Below are positions 22,546 through 33,833 of a stretch of 64,000 bases of DNA, in pieces; position 1 is the first letter of the stretch; each line of letters opens with the position of its first letter. Position numbers and translations under genes: made by a program. This DNA is from Phaeophleospora eucalypticola. Its lineage: Eukaryota > Ascomycota > Dothideomycetes > Mycosphaerellales > Mycosphaerellaceae. The notes beneath the pieces were generated by a model. That model searched no databases. It saw only the letters and a list, made by a program, of their open reading frames with translations, and was not told where the DNA came from. The stretch lies in assembly GCA_022814565.1 (NCBI GenBank), contig JAKLNG010000007.1, forward strand, positions 992,001-1,056,000, in the 5' to 3' direction.

Positions 22546-25327
22546 TCAAATCTCATCGACTTCGTCATCATCCTTTTTGGCTTTGGATTTCGTCGTGCCG
22601 TTGCTGTTCAGTGTATCAAGACTGCAGACGTGATATTAGCCAGGGTTCAAGGATTTCTGGAAGGGAAAACTTACTTGATCGGACTACCAGCCTTCTGGCT
22701 CATCCCAATAGCTTGCCTACCAGTCTCGGAAGACTCCAAAAACTCTCGCAGCTTCTCTTTGAATATCTCCAGTCCTTGCTGGCTAGCTGCGTTGGTCATG
22801 CGCAGCATAGGACCCCACAGGTTGAGTGTGTACGTCACGTACGCGCCCACGCCGAGCAGGATGAGGAGGATAAAGTAGACGGGATTTCGTAAGACTGAGA
22901 AGAACGTGTTAGCCTGGACACCTCTGCTGCATACAAGGGAACATGATATGAGAACGTACCGGCAACAATCTCATTCCAACCCAGAGCCAAAAGCAAGCCG
23001 TAGAAGTACAGCGGCACCTGCGTGACGCCGCCAATCGCGCTACGTTTGGCTTCGACGTAGACTCCATCCGCGGTCTTCTTGAACCTGGTCATCAGATCTT
23101 GTTGTCTCGCATCGCTGATGACCAGCATCTCGTCGTCCAGACTCTTTCCCTCGTCCTCATCGACACCTCCGATTGGTGTCAGATCCTCTTCGTCGGCAGG
23201 CGTGACGGTGCTCGGCGGTTCACCAATCCACGCGTCAAGCGGCGGCGAAGCTGATGTACTTGACATGCGGAACTTTGCCAGGAAGGGAATCAAGGTAAGC
23301 GTGCTTTCTCTAGCACGTGTGTAAAGGCCTTCAATATCGTCTGTCGGCCTCCATATCCGTGGAACGCCTTCCTCGTCATATCTGAACTTGTCTTCGAAGT
23401 TCTCACGAAGCTTCAACAGTAAGTTGCCCTCCATGAGCTCCTCGTCAATCTTGTCGCGCAAAGCTCCCCACGACTTTCTCCTCAAACGCCAGAGGCCGAC
23501 TTCCACCTCGTCAGGGCTAGCATCGAAGCTGCGAGCTCTCTCGGTAAAGCGGGTCTCGGCGTGAGAAACGGTCTCAGTAAAGACGTTCCAGATGCGGTCC
23601 CAGAGGTCTTTCTCTGTCTCTGGCTTCTTGCCTTCTGCAGGGGCACCAGAACCACCCCGACCAGATCCAAGCTTGTTGAACTCGACACCGACACTTTCCC
23701 CAAGCTTGCTGCGAACCCATCTTTCGCTTCGAGTGGCTAGGCGTCGCATTTCATCTTGTCTCAAGCGGGCACTCACATCGTCGAGTTCTTTTCGGTAAAG
23801 ATTGAGCTGTTGCTTGTAGTCGCTCCAAGGAGTTCCGGCAATTAGAGAAGCTTGCGCCTCTGACTCAAACTTCTGAAGAGCCTTTTGCTTCTCGCTCTGC
23901 ACAATTTGGTGGAAGTCGTAGCTTGCTCCCTTCTTTTGTCCTGCCTTGACTGCTGAGCTGACGGCTTCCGAGAAGTCATGAACACCACTTTTGTGCGCGG
24001 CGCTCAGCTGGCCTTGGAACAGAGCCTTTAGTCTGCCATCGATCTTGCCTTCGAGCTCAGCCTGCTTGCGCTTGTAGACCCCTTTATGGTACCTGCTCGC
24101 TTCCTCCTCGAAGCTACCGAGCGCAGTCTTCCTCGCAAGAAGCATCTTCTTGCCAAGCTCCACGAGGACGGAAGGCTTGCCTGCAGCAACAGCGCTCGCT
24201 TGTAGCTCCTCCAAAGGCAGAATGACCTCGTCAAATGGCACGAGCACTTCCTTGGATATCTCGTCACATCTGAATTGGGCTAGCAGCTCCTGCTGAGTGG
24301 GAAGGTCGAGATCCTTGTTGCTGTCGATTTGCTCCCAGATGCCCTCGGCATACATTGGAAAGCCGTCGGCTGGAATTCTGCGATGGTATTGAGGCAATAA
24401 GATCGGCTCGGCCTTCTCGTCCACGAGGCCTTCTTTTCGGGGGTCCTTGAACCCCTCCCGGAACCTAGTGCCCAGCTTTTGAACTTCCTGCTCGAACTTC
24501 TCCGGCTGCAAGATCTTGTGCGGCAGTGCGCAGAACGCAAAGTCAAAGTAGTCCTCAATCCTGCTCTTCTCCATTCCTTGCGGTTTCGATAGAGAGGCCC
24601 ATATCCTAGACAGATCTTGCAAGAGTGTATTCTTTAAATTATCCAAAGGCGTCGTTCCAAGGTGGTCACGGATGACGAAGAACAGCAGACTTCGAGGAAC
24701 GCTCTTCGAGTCCTTCAAGAACAGCTGCAAGTTGACCTCGAAGACGGTTTTGAGCAAACCCATATTTGCTCCCTGGTATAGACCGACTTGATGTTCCCAA
24801 ATGTTGACAATTAAGACCTCACTTGTCGCCAAAGCAAAGAGCGCGCTCTTCCGCTCGAAGTCCTGGTCTTCTCCTCTTTCGCGACCATCTGTTCCTTCCA
24901 CGTCCATAACCAGAATGTTCTCCGCCATGGCCTGGCTCTTGTCTCCGCCCGTAGAGTGCTTCTTTTTGTTCTTGGACATCCATATCCCCTTCGTTGTCTG
25001 CCGTCGCTCCTGCTCGCTCATTACCCCAAATTGTGTCCCAAACAAATAGTTCAACAATGTGCTCTTTCCTGTACTTTGGCTTCCAAACACGGAGATGAGA
25101 TGGTAGTTGAAGCCCGCTCGTACGATGTTCTCCAGCTGTAGGTATTGCGGCAGGTTCGGGTTGAACACCTTGTCCTGGTCGATGATCTGGATTCCATGCT
25201 CGAAGTCCTTCGCGGACAGGTTGTCGCCGGAACCTCCAAAGTGGCCGTTCATGATCTTGGATGGCGCGGTCGCCTGTCGCGTGGTGGAAGGTCGAGCTTC
25301 GCCGTTGGTGTGCGCGGTTGCAGCCAT
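22546..25327 (-). CDS. SEY1: Sey1/RHD3/atlastin-type ER fusion GTPase
   Basis: Three exons, 25327-22960, 22894-22675 and 22621-22546, give 887 residues. The P-loop GSQSTGKST is at about 82-90, with DVEGTDGRERGEDQ as the G3 region and FVIRDHLG as the G4 region. A long helical bundle fills residues 320-780. Two close membrane segments form a hairpin near the C-terminus (FYGLLLALGWNEIVAVL, then NPVYFILLILLGVGAYVTY, restored by splicing). The tail is charged (KKDDDEVDEI). Sey1 tethers and fuses ER tubules by homotypic GTP-driven pairing. The ATG at 25327 is chosen because upstream in-frame sequence has no ATG. Introns of 65 and 53 bases have GTACGT and GTAAGT donors. Confidence 0.95.
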
Positions 25328-25917
25328 CCTGAAAAGCGGCAACGTCGACAACGACGTAAGTCTTGTGCTGGTGTGACCCTGAATTGCACGTAACTCTCAC
25401 GGGCTCAGCATGCTCGTGATGGTATTGGCTCCAAGTGTCCTTGGCGCGTCAATTTGCCGAGTGACGTCCAGGTGGCGGCAGGAGTTGACCTCGAGCTTTC
25501 CCGAACGGGAAGCGGAAGCGGCAGGATGAACCTTGCAAGGGTCACGTTGCCATCCCCTGATGAACCAGTCTGTGCGTCTGCTTTAACATCCAACTTCACA
25601 ACCAAAGTGGCCTGCGCGACAGATTGTCCTTATGAAATGATTGCAATACGCTCGTCATTCACAGTATGCGCGGACAGAGAATGGTTACAAGGGTTGATTC
25701 GGAGGGCAATAATGATCAAACATCCCATTTACTGCATTGGTAAAATTTCGAGAGGTACTGCAAAATTGGCACCAGAGTCTGTCTAAGTTGTTCGATCGGT
25801 GCCTGGATCCTCCCTCAATGGGAAATTCGTCTTCATAGAGGATTCCATTTCCAACGCGCTGTCCGCAGCTTGGCCGTACATCAATGATTCTCTGTTCACA
25901 AAGGACGATCAATGGCG
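25328..25917. other. SEY1 promoter region
   Basis: This 590-base spacer lies between the SEY1 start and the 3' end of the next minus-strand gene. No open frame has convincing character. Confidence 0.4.
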
Positions 25918-26854
25918 CTATCCACGTTTGACCTTCCGTGGAGGCTCCTCATTCTTAGGATCCCACTGATCTGGATGAAGACGAGTGCATGCTCGATCTA
26001 ACTGCCGTCAGCTTCAACCCTTCAATGTAAATTTGGGTTTTCGGCATGTACTTACCAATGCAGTGTAGACCGTTCCAGCAATCTCTATACCTATAATGCA
26101 AGACTGATCAACCCGATGCTTTGTGGCAGACGAGTTCGGGAACACTTACTCGCAGCCGTAGTTTCTGGCCTTGCAAAGACCACAGACTGGACGACCATCG
26201 CATGCGCCCGAGACCCTAGATGCTATATCAGCCATGTGAAAGATTGCTTATGGGGATTTGGTGGTCTTACATGAAGCAGCCAACGCACTCTGGGCGCCTG
26301 GCTGTAGTATATGAAGCGAGCAGTGGTGGAGAGGACTCGTCGCGGAGCCGCTTCACTGGGCGACTGGAAGCGCCGTCTGGGAACAGTTCTCGTGGCCGCT
26401 GGAGCGGCGATGTAAGTCGAGGGTCGCGGGTTGCGAGCGAGCTAGCGCTTCGATGCTGGGCTTGTTTCGCCGGAGTGGGCCGCACATCGAAGCAGGAGGC
26501 TGATTGAATCAGGTGTTAGCGTTTGCCATAGCTTGATCTGACGTGAGAATACAAACAGCGTCGAGTGTCCATGCCATCAGCCCTACTTGTATGCGAAGTC
26601 GGCTGGGTGGGTGTTGATGGTGGAACGTTGCGGCGGTTGACGAGAACCTCCTGCGCGAGGCGCTGCTTCAGATCTTCGTTCTCCTGCTTGAGACGTTGGA
26701 TCTCGACATCGGCCGCGACGCGTTCTTTGTAGGCGGCCATCGGGAGCTTGGCGATGGTATCTTGAATTGCGAGTGCTTGTGGCCCTTCGCAGTAGCTGGC
26801 AAGGGCCAGCAGTCGCATAGTGAGCGAGTTGGTCTCGCTCTCAGCCATTGTCAT
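25918..26854 (-). CDS. Small coiled-coil, Zn-cluster and CCCH protein (five exons)
   Basis: Exons 26854-26557, 26499-26271, 26215-26150, 26090-26056 and 25997-25918 join in phase to 235 residues with a TAG stop. Introns are 55-58 bases, and the first has a GTTTGT donor with a GCTAAC branch site. The N-terminus carries a short coiled coil (DVEIQRLKQENEDLKQRL). A basic Pro/Ser/Arg linker follows. After it comes a cysteine array C-x2-C-x6-C-x5-C-x2-C-x6-C, matching the Zn(II)2Cys6 spacing, although the usual basic residues are few. A C-x5-C-x4-C-x3-H segment of Nab2/ZC3H14-like spacing follows at once. The protein could bind DNA or RNA. An alternative reading is a single tandem CCCH domain. The alternative start at 26848 is nearly equivalent. 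I do not recognise a named family. Confidence 0.7.
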
Positions 26855-27421
26855 TCGGTTCGTGCGACTGCGTACAATCCGATGACTTGGGGCTCTGGGA
26901 GTTGTCAAAAGCTGGTCTCCGTCCAGAGAAAGAAGAGCACGTGGTCCGACAGCCAGCCGTGGCGGAAGGCGCGCTTCGCAAGGCAAGAGCAATCATCTCG
27001 GCAGGAAGTGGCGACCACCCCTTCATCTCAAAAGTCAGCAAACACTAGTCGCCATCAATAGACATACAGATTCAGAGAGAAACGCAATGGGAAGCGATGG
27101 TCTGTGCTGGCAGTGAACGTGAATACAATGACATGGATCGCGGGAAGAAATACTGAGTCTGCTAACTTGGATGCTGCAAAATGTAGGGCGTCCTGGACAT
27201 GGAAAATGTTCCTGAGATACACATTGAGACTCGGGACAGAAACGATGCGATTGTCGGATTGCCGTTGTACGAGCATTTGTCGGTTCTCCGCAATATCTTC
27301 AACACTCGTCATCATAGCTCGGATGATTCCATTGAATGCGGCTCGACCCCGAATCCATGATAGCTTTTCAGCTTCAAGACACTTCCAGAGCATCTCGACT
27401 TGAATGATCCCAATTGGTAGG
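26855..27421. other. Spacer with a doubtful 112-codon frame
   Basis: This 567-base spacer lies between two minus-strand genes. It contains an ATG-started minus frame at 27393-27055 (112 codons) just after the upstream stop. The frame has no recognisable domain, so I treat it as 3' UTR or chance. Confidence 0.4.
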
Positions 27422-27885
27422 TTAGGCAGTCATCGTCTGCTGGTGGAAAGCCATCATCCACTTCCCATTCTCCATCCTCCAAACGCTGGAGCAAAGGGCG
27501 TCGAATTCCACGTCACCGGGGTCGTCCGAACTAGATGGCGCTCTAGTTGCAATTGCTCTGTAGCTGATTACGGCTCCATCGGCTCCAACCGGAAGAACAT
27601 CCACGTTCCTCAGATCGAACGTCTTCCAGGGAACAAAAGCGGGAGAGTGCAGAATGTCTTGGACTGAGGGCTCCGTTCGAGCTGTCACCTTCATGCCCAT
27701 GGGAAACATCACTTTGAAAGCTTTTAGATGTGTACTTTGTGATTGTCGACCCCAGCACAGGACCACTCACTTATACAGTCCCGAGTCAAGAAGGGAACCA
27801 GATCAGAGCCACGGTGTTGCAAGGCACGCCAGGTTCTTTCTTCAAGATCGAGAATATCGTCGAAGAAAGCGTCTTTAGAAGACAT
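27422..27885 (-). CDS. SnoaL/DUF4440-like small protein
   Basis: Two exons, 27885-27771 and 27711-27422, are joined across a 59-base intron (GTGAGT..AAAG) and encode 134 residues. The sequence follows the NTF2-like plan: an opening helix (FDDILDLEERTWRALQ), a short helix before the cone strand (LVPFLTRDCIMMFPMG), and late strands (DGAVISYRAIATR, SVWRMENGKWMMAFHQQT). Such proteins act as small hydrolases, isomerases or ligand-binding partners. No catalytic residue can be assigned. The splice restores the usual metabolite-pocket segment CIMMFPMGMKV. The gene is one of several short minus-strand genes here and no operon-like role is implied. Confidence 0.75.
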
Positions 27886-28218
27886 GATGAGTGAATTGGG
27901 AATGTTGTGTCGCTGTGACACGTGTTGATGTTGAAAGGAAGAGGCGGGTAGACCGTGAAACTTGGAAGTTGGATGTATCTCAGTCACGTGAAAACAAGGG
28001 TACAGAAGGAAGGTCTAAACGATGCTCGCTTGTACATGCCTTGTCTGAAGACTTCACGTCTCCAACACTTACAATCTTCTTGCGACCATATTGCTTTCTC
28101 AAGGGCACTTCCACAACGGTTGAACCCGGGACGGGACCGACATGAGACCTGTGAGCATGTGAGCGCGCCTGATGCCTTCCCTCGATCCGAGACCTTAAGC
28201 GGCTCTTGGAATCGTCCT
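27886..28218. other. Spacer, SnoaL-like / cysteine-rich gene
   Basis: This 333-base spacer lies between two minus-strand genes and should contain the promoter of the SnoaL-like gene. Nothing else is seen. Confidence 0.4.
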
Positions 28219-29534
28219 TCAGCGCCGCGAGCTGTTGTGTGCATCTTTCTGCGCTGCTACATAGCCAGACAGATGCTTCGACTTACGCACTCCCGGCATC
28301 GCACTCCCGCCAGAAGTCGGCTCAGACTCAGAGCTGAAGGTTGTCAGTGAATTGAATTCCAACGAACCAGCAATCGCCAAGATACTCACAATGCGCTCTG
28401 ATTTGGTGGAGGTTGTCGTGGTGCTGCACGCAGCTTCGTGATACCGACGCTGACCCGCGAAACCGCGTCTTCGTAGTCCTCAACGCAATGCTTCACATGC
28501 TCGAGAATACATGGAGAGCAAGTGCACGCTACAGGCGTGCAGGTGCAGTTGGCTGGAGCGAATGCGTTCATCTTTGCAACGTGACAGTGGTATTTTCCCT
28601 GAGGCACATGACAGAGAGGACGTCCGGCCTTGGTCTCAATCCTAGCGAAGTCGATTAGCCGGTGCAATCTCCAAAGATTCGGAAAGTCTTAACGTACGTT
28701 TCATCCCCTAGCTTCAGCTCGTTCAGCAGCTTGGACTCTGCTTCCAATTGCACCCGCAGTCCACCGCACGGGACGCTCTTATCGACCAATCTTGAAGCTT
28801 TGGGATTCTCCGAGGCCTCTCTCAGATGTTGCACGACGCCGTACGAAATAGTGAGCTTGCGATGCAGTAGCTCGATCTTCTTGATATAGCCGAGGATCTC
28901 AGTGTGATTTCTCTTCTTCGTCGAGCATTCGCAATTGCACTTGTCCGGATCCCCAGCCTCGCAAGAATGTTGGTGCGGCAGGCGCGGCTTGGAATCGCAT
29001 GTGGGATTCTCGCACTTGTCGAGATCATTGGTCCTTCGGAGTTGTTCCATGAAGCGAATTCGATCGAGGGTCTCCTGGTCGGGTTTGCGCTCCCTCACGA
29101 CTAGACATTGCATGGTTAGCAGGCGCATTTCGCGGGCTGAGCTGCGGTCAAGTGAGCTTACAACGAGCGATCCGCTGAAAGTACTTGTGACACTCGTTGC
29201 AAACGACCGTCATCTCCTTATCCGGCTTGGCCGCTGCAATCCTCCGGATCATTGTCTCTTCGGTCTCCCTGCTAATGCATTTGCCGCCCTTGACTCCGAA
29301 TTCGCAGCGACTGGTGTCCTCTGTAGCTTCAATGTGTGGGATGTAGGCCTCGAGAGCTGCAGCGCGTATCGGGTTGCCGGTGGCTTTGAGATCTGGGCCG
29401 GTGAGCAAGTAACATCCAACAGAAATGCAGGAGATCTTACATTCTGTATTGACCTGGCGCGCAAATTCGATGCAGAGGTCACAGGCGACAGTGATTTCCG
29501 CCAACCAGCCGATGTCACTGTCGTCGTCCGCCAT
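28219..29534 (-). CDS. Cysteine-rich orphan protein
   Basis: Four exons are inferred: 29534-29162, 29100-28698, 28641-28390 and 28333-28219. They join in phase to 380 residues, ending NSSRR. The introns carry GTAAGC, GTACGT and GTGAGT donors and usual AG ends. The first exon has a CDLC...CKISC group and a later CNEC. The second has CENPTC and a CNCEC group. The third has a dense CTCTPVACTCSPC stretch, followed by a helix. The pairing suggests metal binding or disulfides, but no named zinc finger fits and no signal peptide is seen. The middle of the protein is helical and charged. The last exon is the least certain, because a GTAAGT inside it could mark another splice. I do not recognise a family. 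Confidence 0.6.
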
Positions 29535-29714
29535 GATCGCTGTGTGCACCGACGTCTGCGGATGCCGGTCTTGTGTCTGAGCGAAAAAAAAACAGACTGA
29601 ACGAAGCGACAGAAAGTTTAGGGCAATGTCGGCTAGATCCGCCGAAGTCGGCAGCAAAGCCTAAATTCATGTGAAAGCCGCTAGTAACTGCAGCCAGCTC
29701 TCCTACTTCCATTT

Positions 29715-31074
29715 TCACAGTTTGGATGGAACCACCTCCTTCTTTGGGCCTGTGAAACCGAACAAATACCCAGCGACCTTCCGCATCTGGATTTCTTCAC
29801 TGCCCTCCGTGATTCGGTAGCGGCGATGGTGACGCCAGATGTGCTCAAAGGGGTAGTGTCGGCTGTAACCCCAACCACCATGGGTCTGAATTGCTTGATC
29901 CGCCGCCTGCGTACACAGTCTGTTTGCCCAGTAATTGCACATACTGACCTTGTCGCTCACCTTCTGTTCGACCTCTTTGTGCGGCATTGTGTCCATATCC
30001 ACTGCGGTTTTGCGGATCAACAGTCGCAGCATCTCACACTGCGTGGCGAGTTCAACGAGCGGAAATTGGATGGCCTGATTCGATGCTAAGGGCTTCCCGA
30101 AGGGTTTGCGCTTGCGCGCGTATTCGACGGATTGGTTGACACAGAACACTGCAGCTCCAAGCGAAGAAGCGGCCTGTCTGATCCTGTTTTCATGGACAAA
30201 TGCCTGAGCAATAGCCAAACCGCCATCCAAAGGCCCAATTATCGAAGAAGCGGGAACACGGACGTCTTTGAGCGATACCGTCGCGTGGTCGGTTGCTACA
30301 GTGATCGATCGAGTCAGTGAAAAGGTCTCAATTCAGGGGTTGGGGAGAAAAACGCATGTTTAAAGTGAACTGATATGAGTCCACTTTGAGACCTGGAGCG
30401 TTGCTTGGAACGTTGAAGCATGTGATTCCCTTGGCGTCGCCATCTTCGCCGCTTGTCCGGGCAAAAATGAAGCAGTTGGTCGCAACATGCATCCCAGTCT
30501 GCCACATCTTCCCACCATTGATCAGGTAGCTCCCGTCCGACTGCTTCGCAGCCTTGGTAGCCATGAAAGTCGCATCACTGCCATGATCGGGCTCTGTCAG
30601 ACCGAATGTTATCCTGACCTTTCCAGCGAGCCTTCCCTCGATCAACTCCTTCTTTTGCTGCTCATTACCAAAGTGCTGCACCATGATGATGTCCGGGAAG
30701 TTTCCACAGACAGAGTGTTCGTTCTGGAGATCATTGAAAAGACCGAGTCCTTTGCTCGCAAGGTGCTCTCGTATTACGGCCATCCACAGGTTACTCCCTC
30801 TTCCACTTGCTTCATTTTGGCCTCCGTACTGTCTGGGCAGGCTGAAGCGATAGAAACCAGCTTTGTCCGCTCTTCTTCTTGCCTCAGCAAGTAGCTGCTC
30901 CCACTCTTCACGCGGCAGACCACCTTTGTCCCAATCCGTCCGCGAGTGTTCTCTACGATGGTCGAAGAATCGTTCATTGTCGTCCTGCTTCTGCAAAGGC
31001 TCAATCTCCTTTGCGATGAAGTCGTCGATGCGAGCGAGGTACTCCTTGAGAGCTGGAGGGATTTCAAAATTCAT
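29715..31074 (-). CDS. Acyl-CoA dehydrogenase, probably peroxisomal
   Basis: Two exons, 31074-30354 and 30295-29715, are spliced by a 58-base intron with a GTTTTT donor and TGTAG end, giving 433 residues. Family marks are ITFGLTEPDHGSD (FAD and substrate site), the joined TLNMPTDHATVSLKDV, and the C-terminal RYRITEGSEEIQMRKVAG, which is the region that carries the catalytic base or flavin contacts. The protein ends in SKL, a canonical PTS1 peroxisome signal. It should desaturate acyl-CoA, or a related CoA ester, at the alpha-beta bond. Filamentous fungi are known to use dehydrogenases, not only oxidases, for peroxisomal beta-oxidation. The exact substrate is unknown. No mitochondrial leader is seen. 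Confidence 0.9.
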
Positions 31075-31485
31075 CGTGGAGTTTGCTGAACGTGGTAATA
31101 TGATTTGAAAGCATCAGTGATCGACTTACTGAGACCGGATGTTCCTACATTTGTATTCGCTTCACATGCGACGTGGACCTCGGGCACGACGCGTCTGGAG
31201 AAAGTTGTGCCGTTGCGGGGAAGGGTCAAGGTGAATGGAATTGACCTGGCCTGTGCTTGCTGACTCGACTGGCGCTAGTTGACTTCACCTCGTCAGCTTG
31301 TCTCCCACGTTTCTCCTCACCTCCTACACGATGGCTCGATCAATTGTGGGACTCAAAATTCACTGTCATGTCCTCTTGAATGGTCATTGGGGATCAGAAT
31401 TTCATCTACTGTACTTATGATGCTCGCATCCTAGCTCAAGCTTCGCTATACTGGTCCTGGACCTTGGCAGCCGAGACGCATTCTC
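31075..31485. other. Spacer, acyl-CoA dehydrogenase / Hsp70-like gene
   Basis: This 411-base spacer lies between two minus-strand genes. It presumably holds the dehydrogenase promoter. No gene is seen. Confidence 0.4.
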
Positions 31486-33417
31486 TCACTCCATGAACTC
31501 CGAATGTCTCGAATCCCATATCGACTCCCAGAGTTCGAAAGCGACTTCTTGTTGATACGGGTCTTCCCCGCTCGCATCACGTTTCCTCTTTCCAGTCTGC
31601 TGCCTCAACGGCTTCATAATCTTGAAACCGATGCGCATGTCTTCTCCGACCCATCGCACAATGACCTTTACGTGCAGCAGCCAGTACTTCTTCCCATTAT
31701 TCGTGAATGTCTCGAAGCCTTTATCCTCCAACTTTTCTTTGGGTATTGGCTGATCGAGGCTTGCCCATGGATGAACGCCATCTTGGAACTCATATTTCTC
31801 CTCGTCAGCACCGCCAATCAATATCTTGGCTGCAGAATCCTTCTTGATGTTCTTGGTCGAATAGACAAGCTCTACCGTGAGTCGAGGATCGCTTACTGGA
31901 ATTCGGAATTCTTCCGGAAATTGCGGCTCGTGAACTTCGCCAAGAACCAGCGTTTTCTCCTTGGACTTGATTGGCACCATGCGGTCTTCGACAACGTCAA
32001 CCTCAGCATCCCAGGGACTTTGCTTTACCCATGGCTTTTCTTCAATTTTGTTTGGTCGACGGCGATTCGGAATTATGAACGAATCCGCATGACCAGGTTT
32101 CTTTTGATCGAATACCTGCAGCTGAAGCATCGCTAAAGCGACCTGCGGAAATGGCTGCGGCTCGATGTTGTTGTAGCGGAGGAGGGAGCCCATGCATACC
32201 GGGAGGCCCTGTCCATTGTCCCCGTCGTTTGGGCGCAACACGCGAGAACCGTGCTTCTCGTAGCGCTCGCACAACTTCTGGAACAGGTACTTGCTGTTTG
32301 CAAAGCCTCCTGTCACCTCAAGTAGGTTGGGCCATTCTCCGTCATCCATGGCTACCTCATCAATGAGCTTTGTGATCCCGGCGATTACATTGTCCATTGC
32401 ATGCTCGATCTCTTGTCTGCTCAATTCGAGCGCTACGTGCGAGCGCCCCTTTCCCTGTACAGACTTGACGTAGAATTGCCTTTGGCAAAGACTGGTCTTG
32501 GCTTCTTCAATTGCCCCCAAAGCGCGGCGCTCGAAGTCTCTTTCAGAAATTTCGAGCTTTTGAGCGCAGTCCTTTACCCACTGCTCGCCTTCACGCTGGA
32601 CAAGCGTCTCCCACAGTAGTTCGTCTACTTTGGACGAGCCGCAAAGCTGGCCACTCGCTTTACCGATCGGCGACAAGCGGCTTTTGGTGCTGATGCTGTC
32701 CTTCAACTTGTAGTAGCAGACATCTGCTGTCCCGGCACCGATATCGCAGACCATGATCTTATCTCCCTCGCCCACTTGTCTGTTGAGTGGGATCCTGTTC
32801 TGTGCGATCTTTTCGATTAAATATGCAAGTGCGCAGGCTGGCTCGGACGCAAGTGTCACTAGGCGGAGCCCAGCATTTTTGGCTGCCAGTTGCATCCTCC
32901 GTCGAGCGTCGAGAGACCACATTTGTGGTACAGTGACGCGAATCCGAGCTCGTTCAAGCAGTTCGTTCTTTTCCTCCATGGAGAACTTCCACAACTCCTG
33001 AGACTTGAGAACAAACTTCTTGGCCTCTGCTACGACCGCTTCCAGATGCTCAGAAATCAGCATATCGAGCGTCTTGTTTCCGGGCAAGTCTTTCAAGATG
33101 CTTTCGATCTTGGCGGTTTTAGTTGAGGTTCGTTTGTCTGTGTATAGTGGCAGCTTCATCCCCACAACGATCTTGTCCCCAATCTCTGGCCGTGTGTCTG
33201 CATGGTCCTGGAGCGCGAATCCATGAATGAACTTGCCGTCTTCCCAGGTTGCCTTCATGGGAACTTCGTAGCCGCGACCGTACATAAGGACTGATTTGGG
33301 CGAATGCACATACTCGCCCTTGCAGGTCAAGACATAGGCGATTGCGCATTTTGAAGTGCCCCAATCGATGCCGTAAAACAGTTCAAAGTCCCTCATGCTT
33401 GATCGAGGGCCAGCCAT
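31486..33417 (-). CDS. HSPA12-like Hsp70-relative ATPase
   Basis: A single exon encodes 643 residues. ATPase-fold motifs of the actin/Hsp70 superfamily are present: phosphate-1 (YGIDWGTSKCAIAY) near residue 15, phosphate-2 (CDIGAGTADVCYY) at about 226, and an adenosine-type motif (EVTGGFANSKYLF). The C-terminal 200 residues replace the normal peptide-binding beta sandwich with a shorter charged region, as in HSPA12 proteins. Fungi often carry several such genes with unknown substrates. They may act as chaperones or sensors, but activity is not shown here. The ATG at 33417 is the first in frame. The next gene runs on the opposite strand, with a shared spacer of about 416 bases. Confidence 0.85.
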   Translation of the reverse strand: MAGPRSSMRDFELFYGIDWGTSKCAIAYVLTCKGEYVHSPKSVLMYGRGYEVPMKATWEDGKFIHGFALQDHADTRPEIGDKIVVGMKLPLYTDKRTSTKTAKIESILKDLPGNKTLDMLISEHLEAVVAEAKKFVLKSQELWKFSMEEKNELLERARIRVTVPQMWSLDARRRMQLAAKNAGLRLVTLASEPACALAYLIEKIAQNRIPLNRQVGEGDKIMVCDIGAGTADVCYYKLKDSISTKSRLSPIGKASGQLCGSSKVDELLWETLVQREGEQWVKDCAQKLEISERDFERRALGAIEEAKTSLCQRQFYVKSVQGKGRSHVALELSRQEIEHAMDNVIAGITKLIDEVAMDDGEWPNLLEVTGGFANSKYLFQKLCERYEKHGSRVLRPNDGDNGQGLPVCMGSLLRYNNIEPQPFPQVALAMLQLQVFDQKKPGHADSFIIPNRRRPNKIEEKPWVKQSPWDAEVDVVEDRMVPIKSKEKTLVLGEVHEPQFPEEFRIPVSDPRLTVELVYSTKNIKKDSAAKILIGGADEEKYEFQDGVHPWASLDQPIPKEKLEDKGFETFTNNGKKYWLLHVKVIVRWVGEDMRIGFKIMKPLRQQTGKRKRDASGEDPYQQEVAFELWESIWDSRHSEFME

Positions 33418-33833
33418 GGCGGCGAGAGCGTTGTATCAGAGTGAGGGAGATCTTGACGTTCGGAGGGCGCTCGAGAAGAGCGTGATGCTGGAGATGGATC
33501 GCGAGTCTCTGGCGTGACGTTGTTGTTGGTTGTGCTGATGGTGGTGAAATAGTGTGCAGCCGAGTTGCGCCGTAATAAAAGAAAAGGCGGAATCGAAGTT
33601 TCTGGTGGTCTGCATGTGAATTGACACGGTCGCGTGGGCCAATTGACTAGCGCGGCATGTGAAGCGTGACGCAAATTCATCACATGGTCTGAGCGGCGAA
33701 GACAAACGCTGCCTTGGAATCGAAAACAGCTAACACTGAAGACACAACTACACACCTGTCGACAAACCATCTATTGCTTCGACCCTCTGTGGAGGCACCT
33801 CGGAGTACGCGACACATCGCTCCGCATACGGCG
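33418..33833. promoter_or_regulatory. Divergent promoter, Hsp70-like gene / nuclear orphan
   Basis: This 416-base spacer lies between two divergent genes. The frame of the right gene is open through its right end but has no upstream ATG. No specific site is recognised. Confidence 0.4.

Noticed and set aside
27055..27393. 112-codon ATG-started minus frame after the SnoaL-like gene
   Set aside because: It has no recognisable domain and sits where the 3' UTR of the upstream gene should be. It is kept only as a note in the spacer entry.
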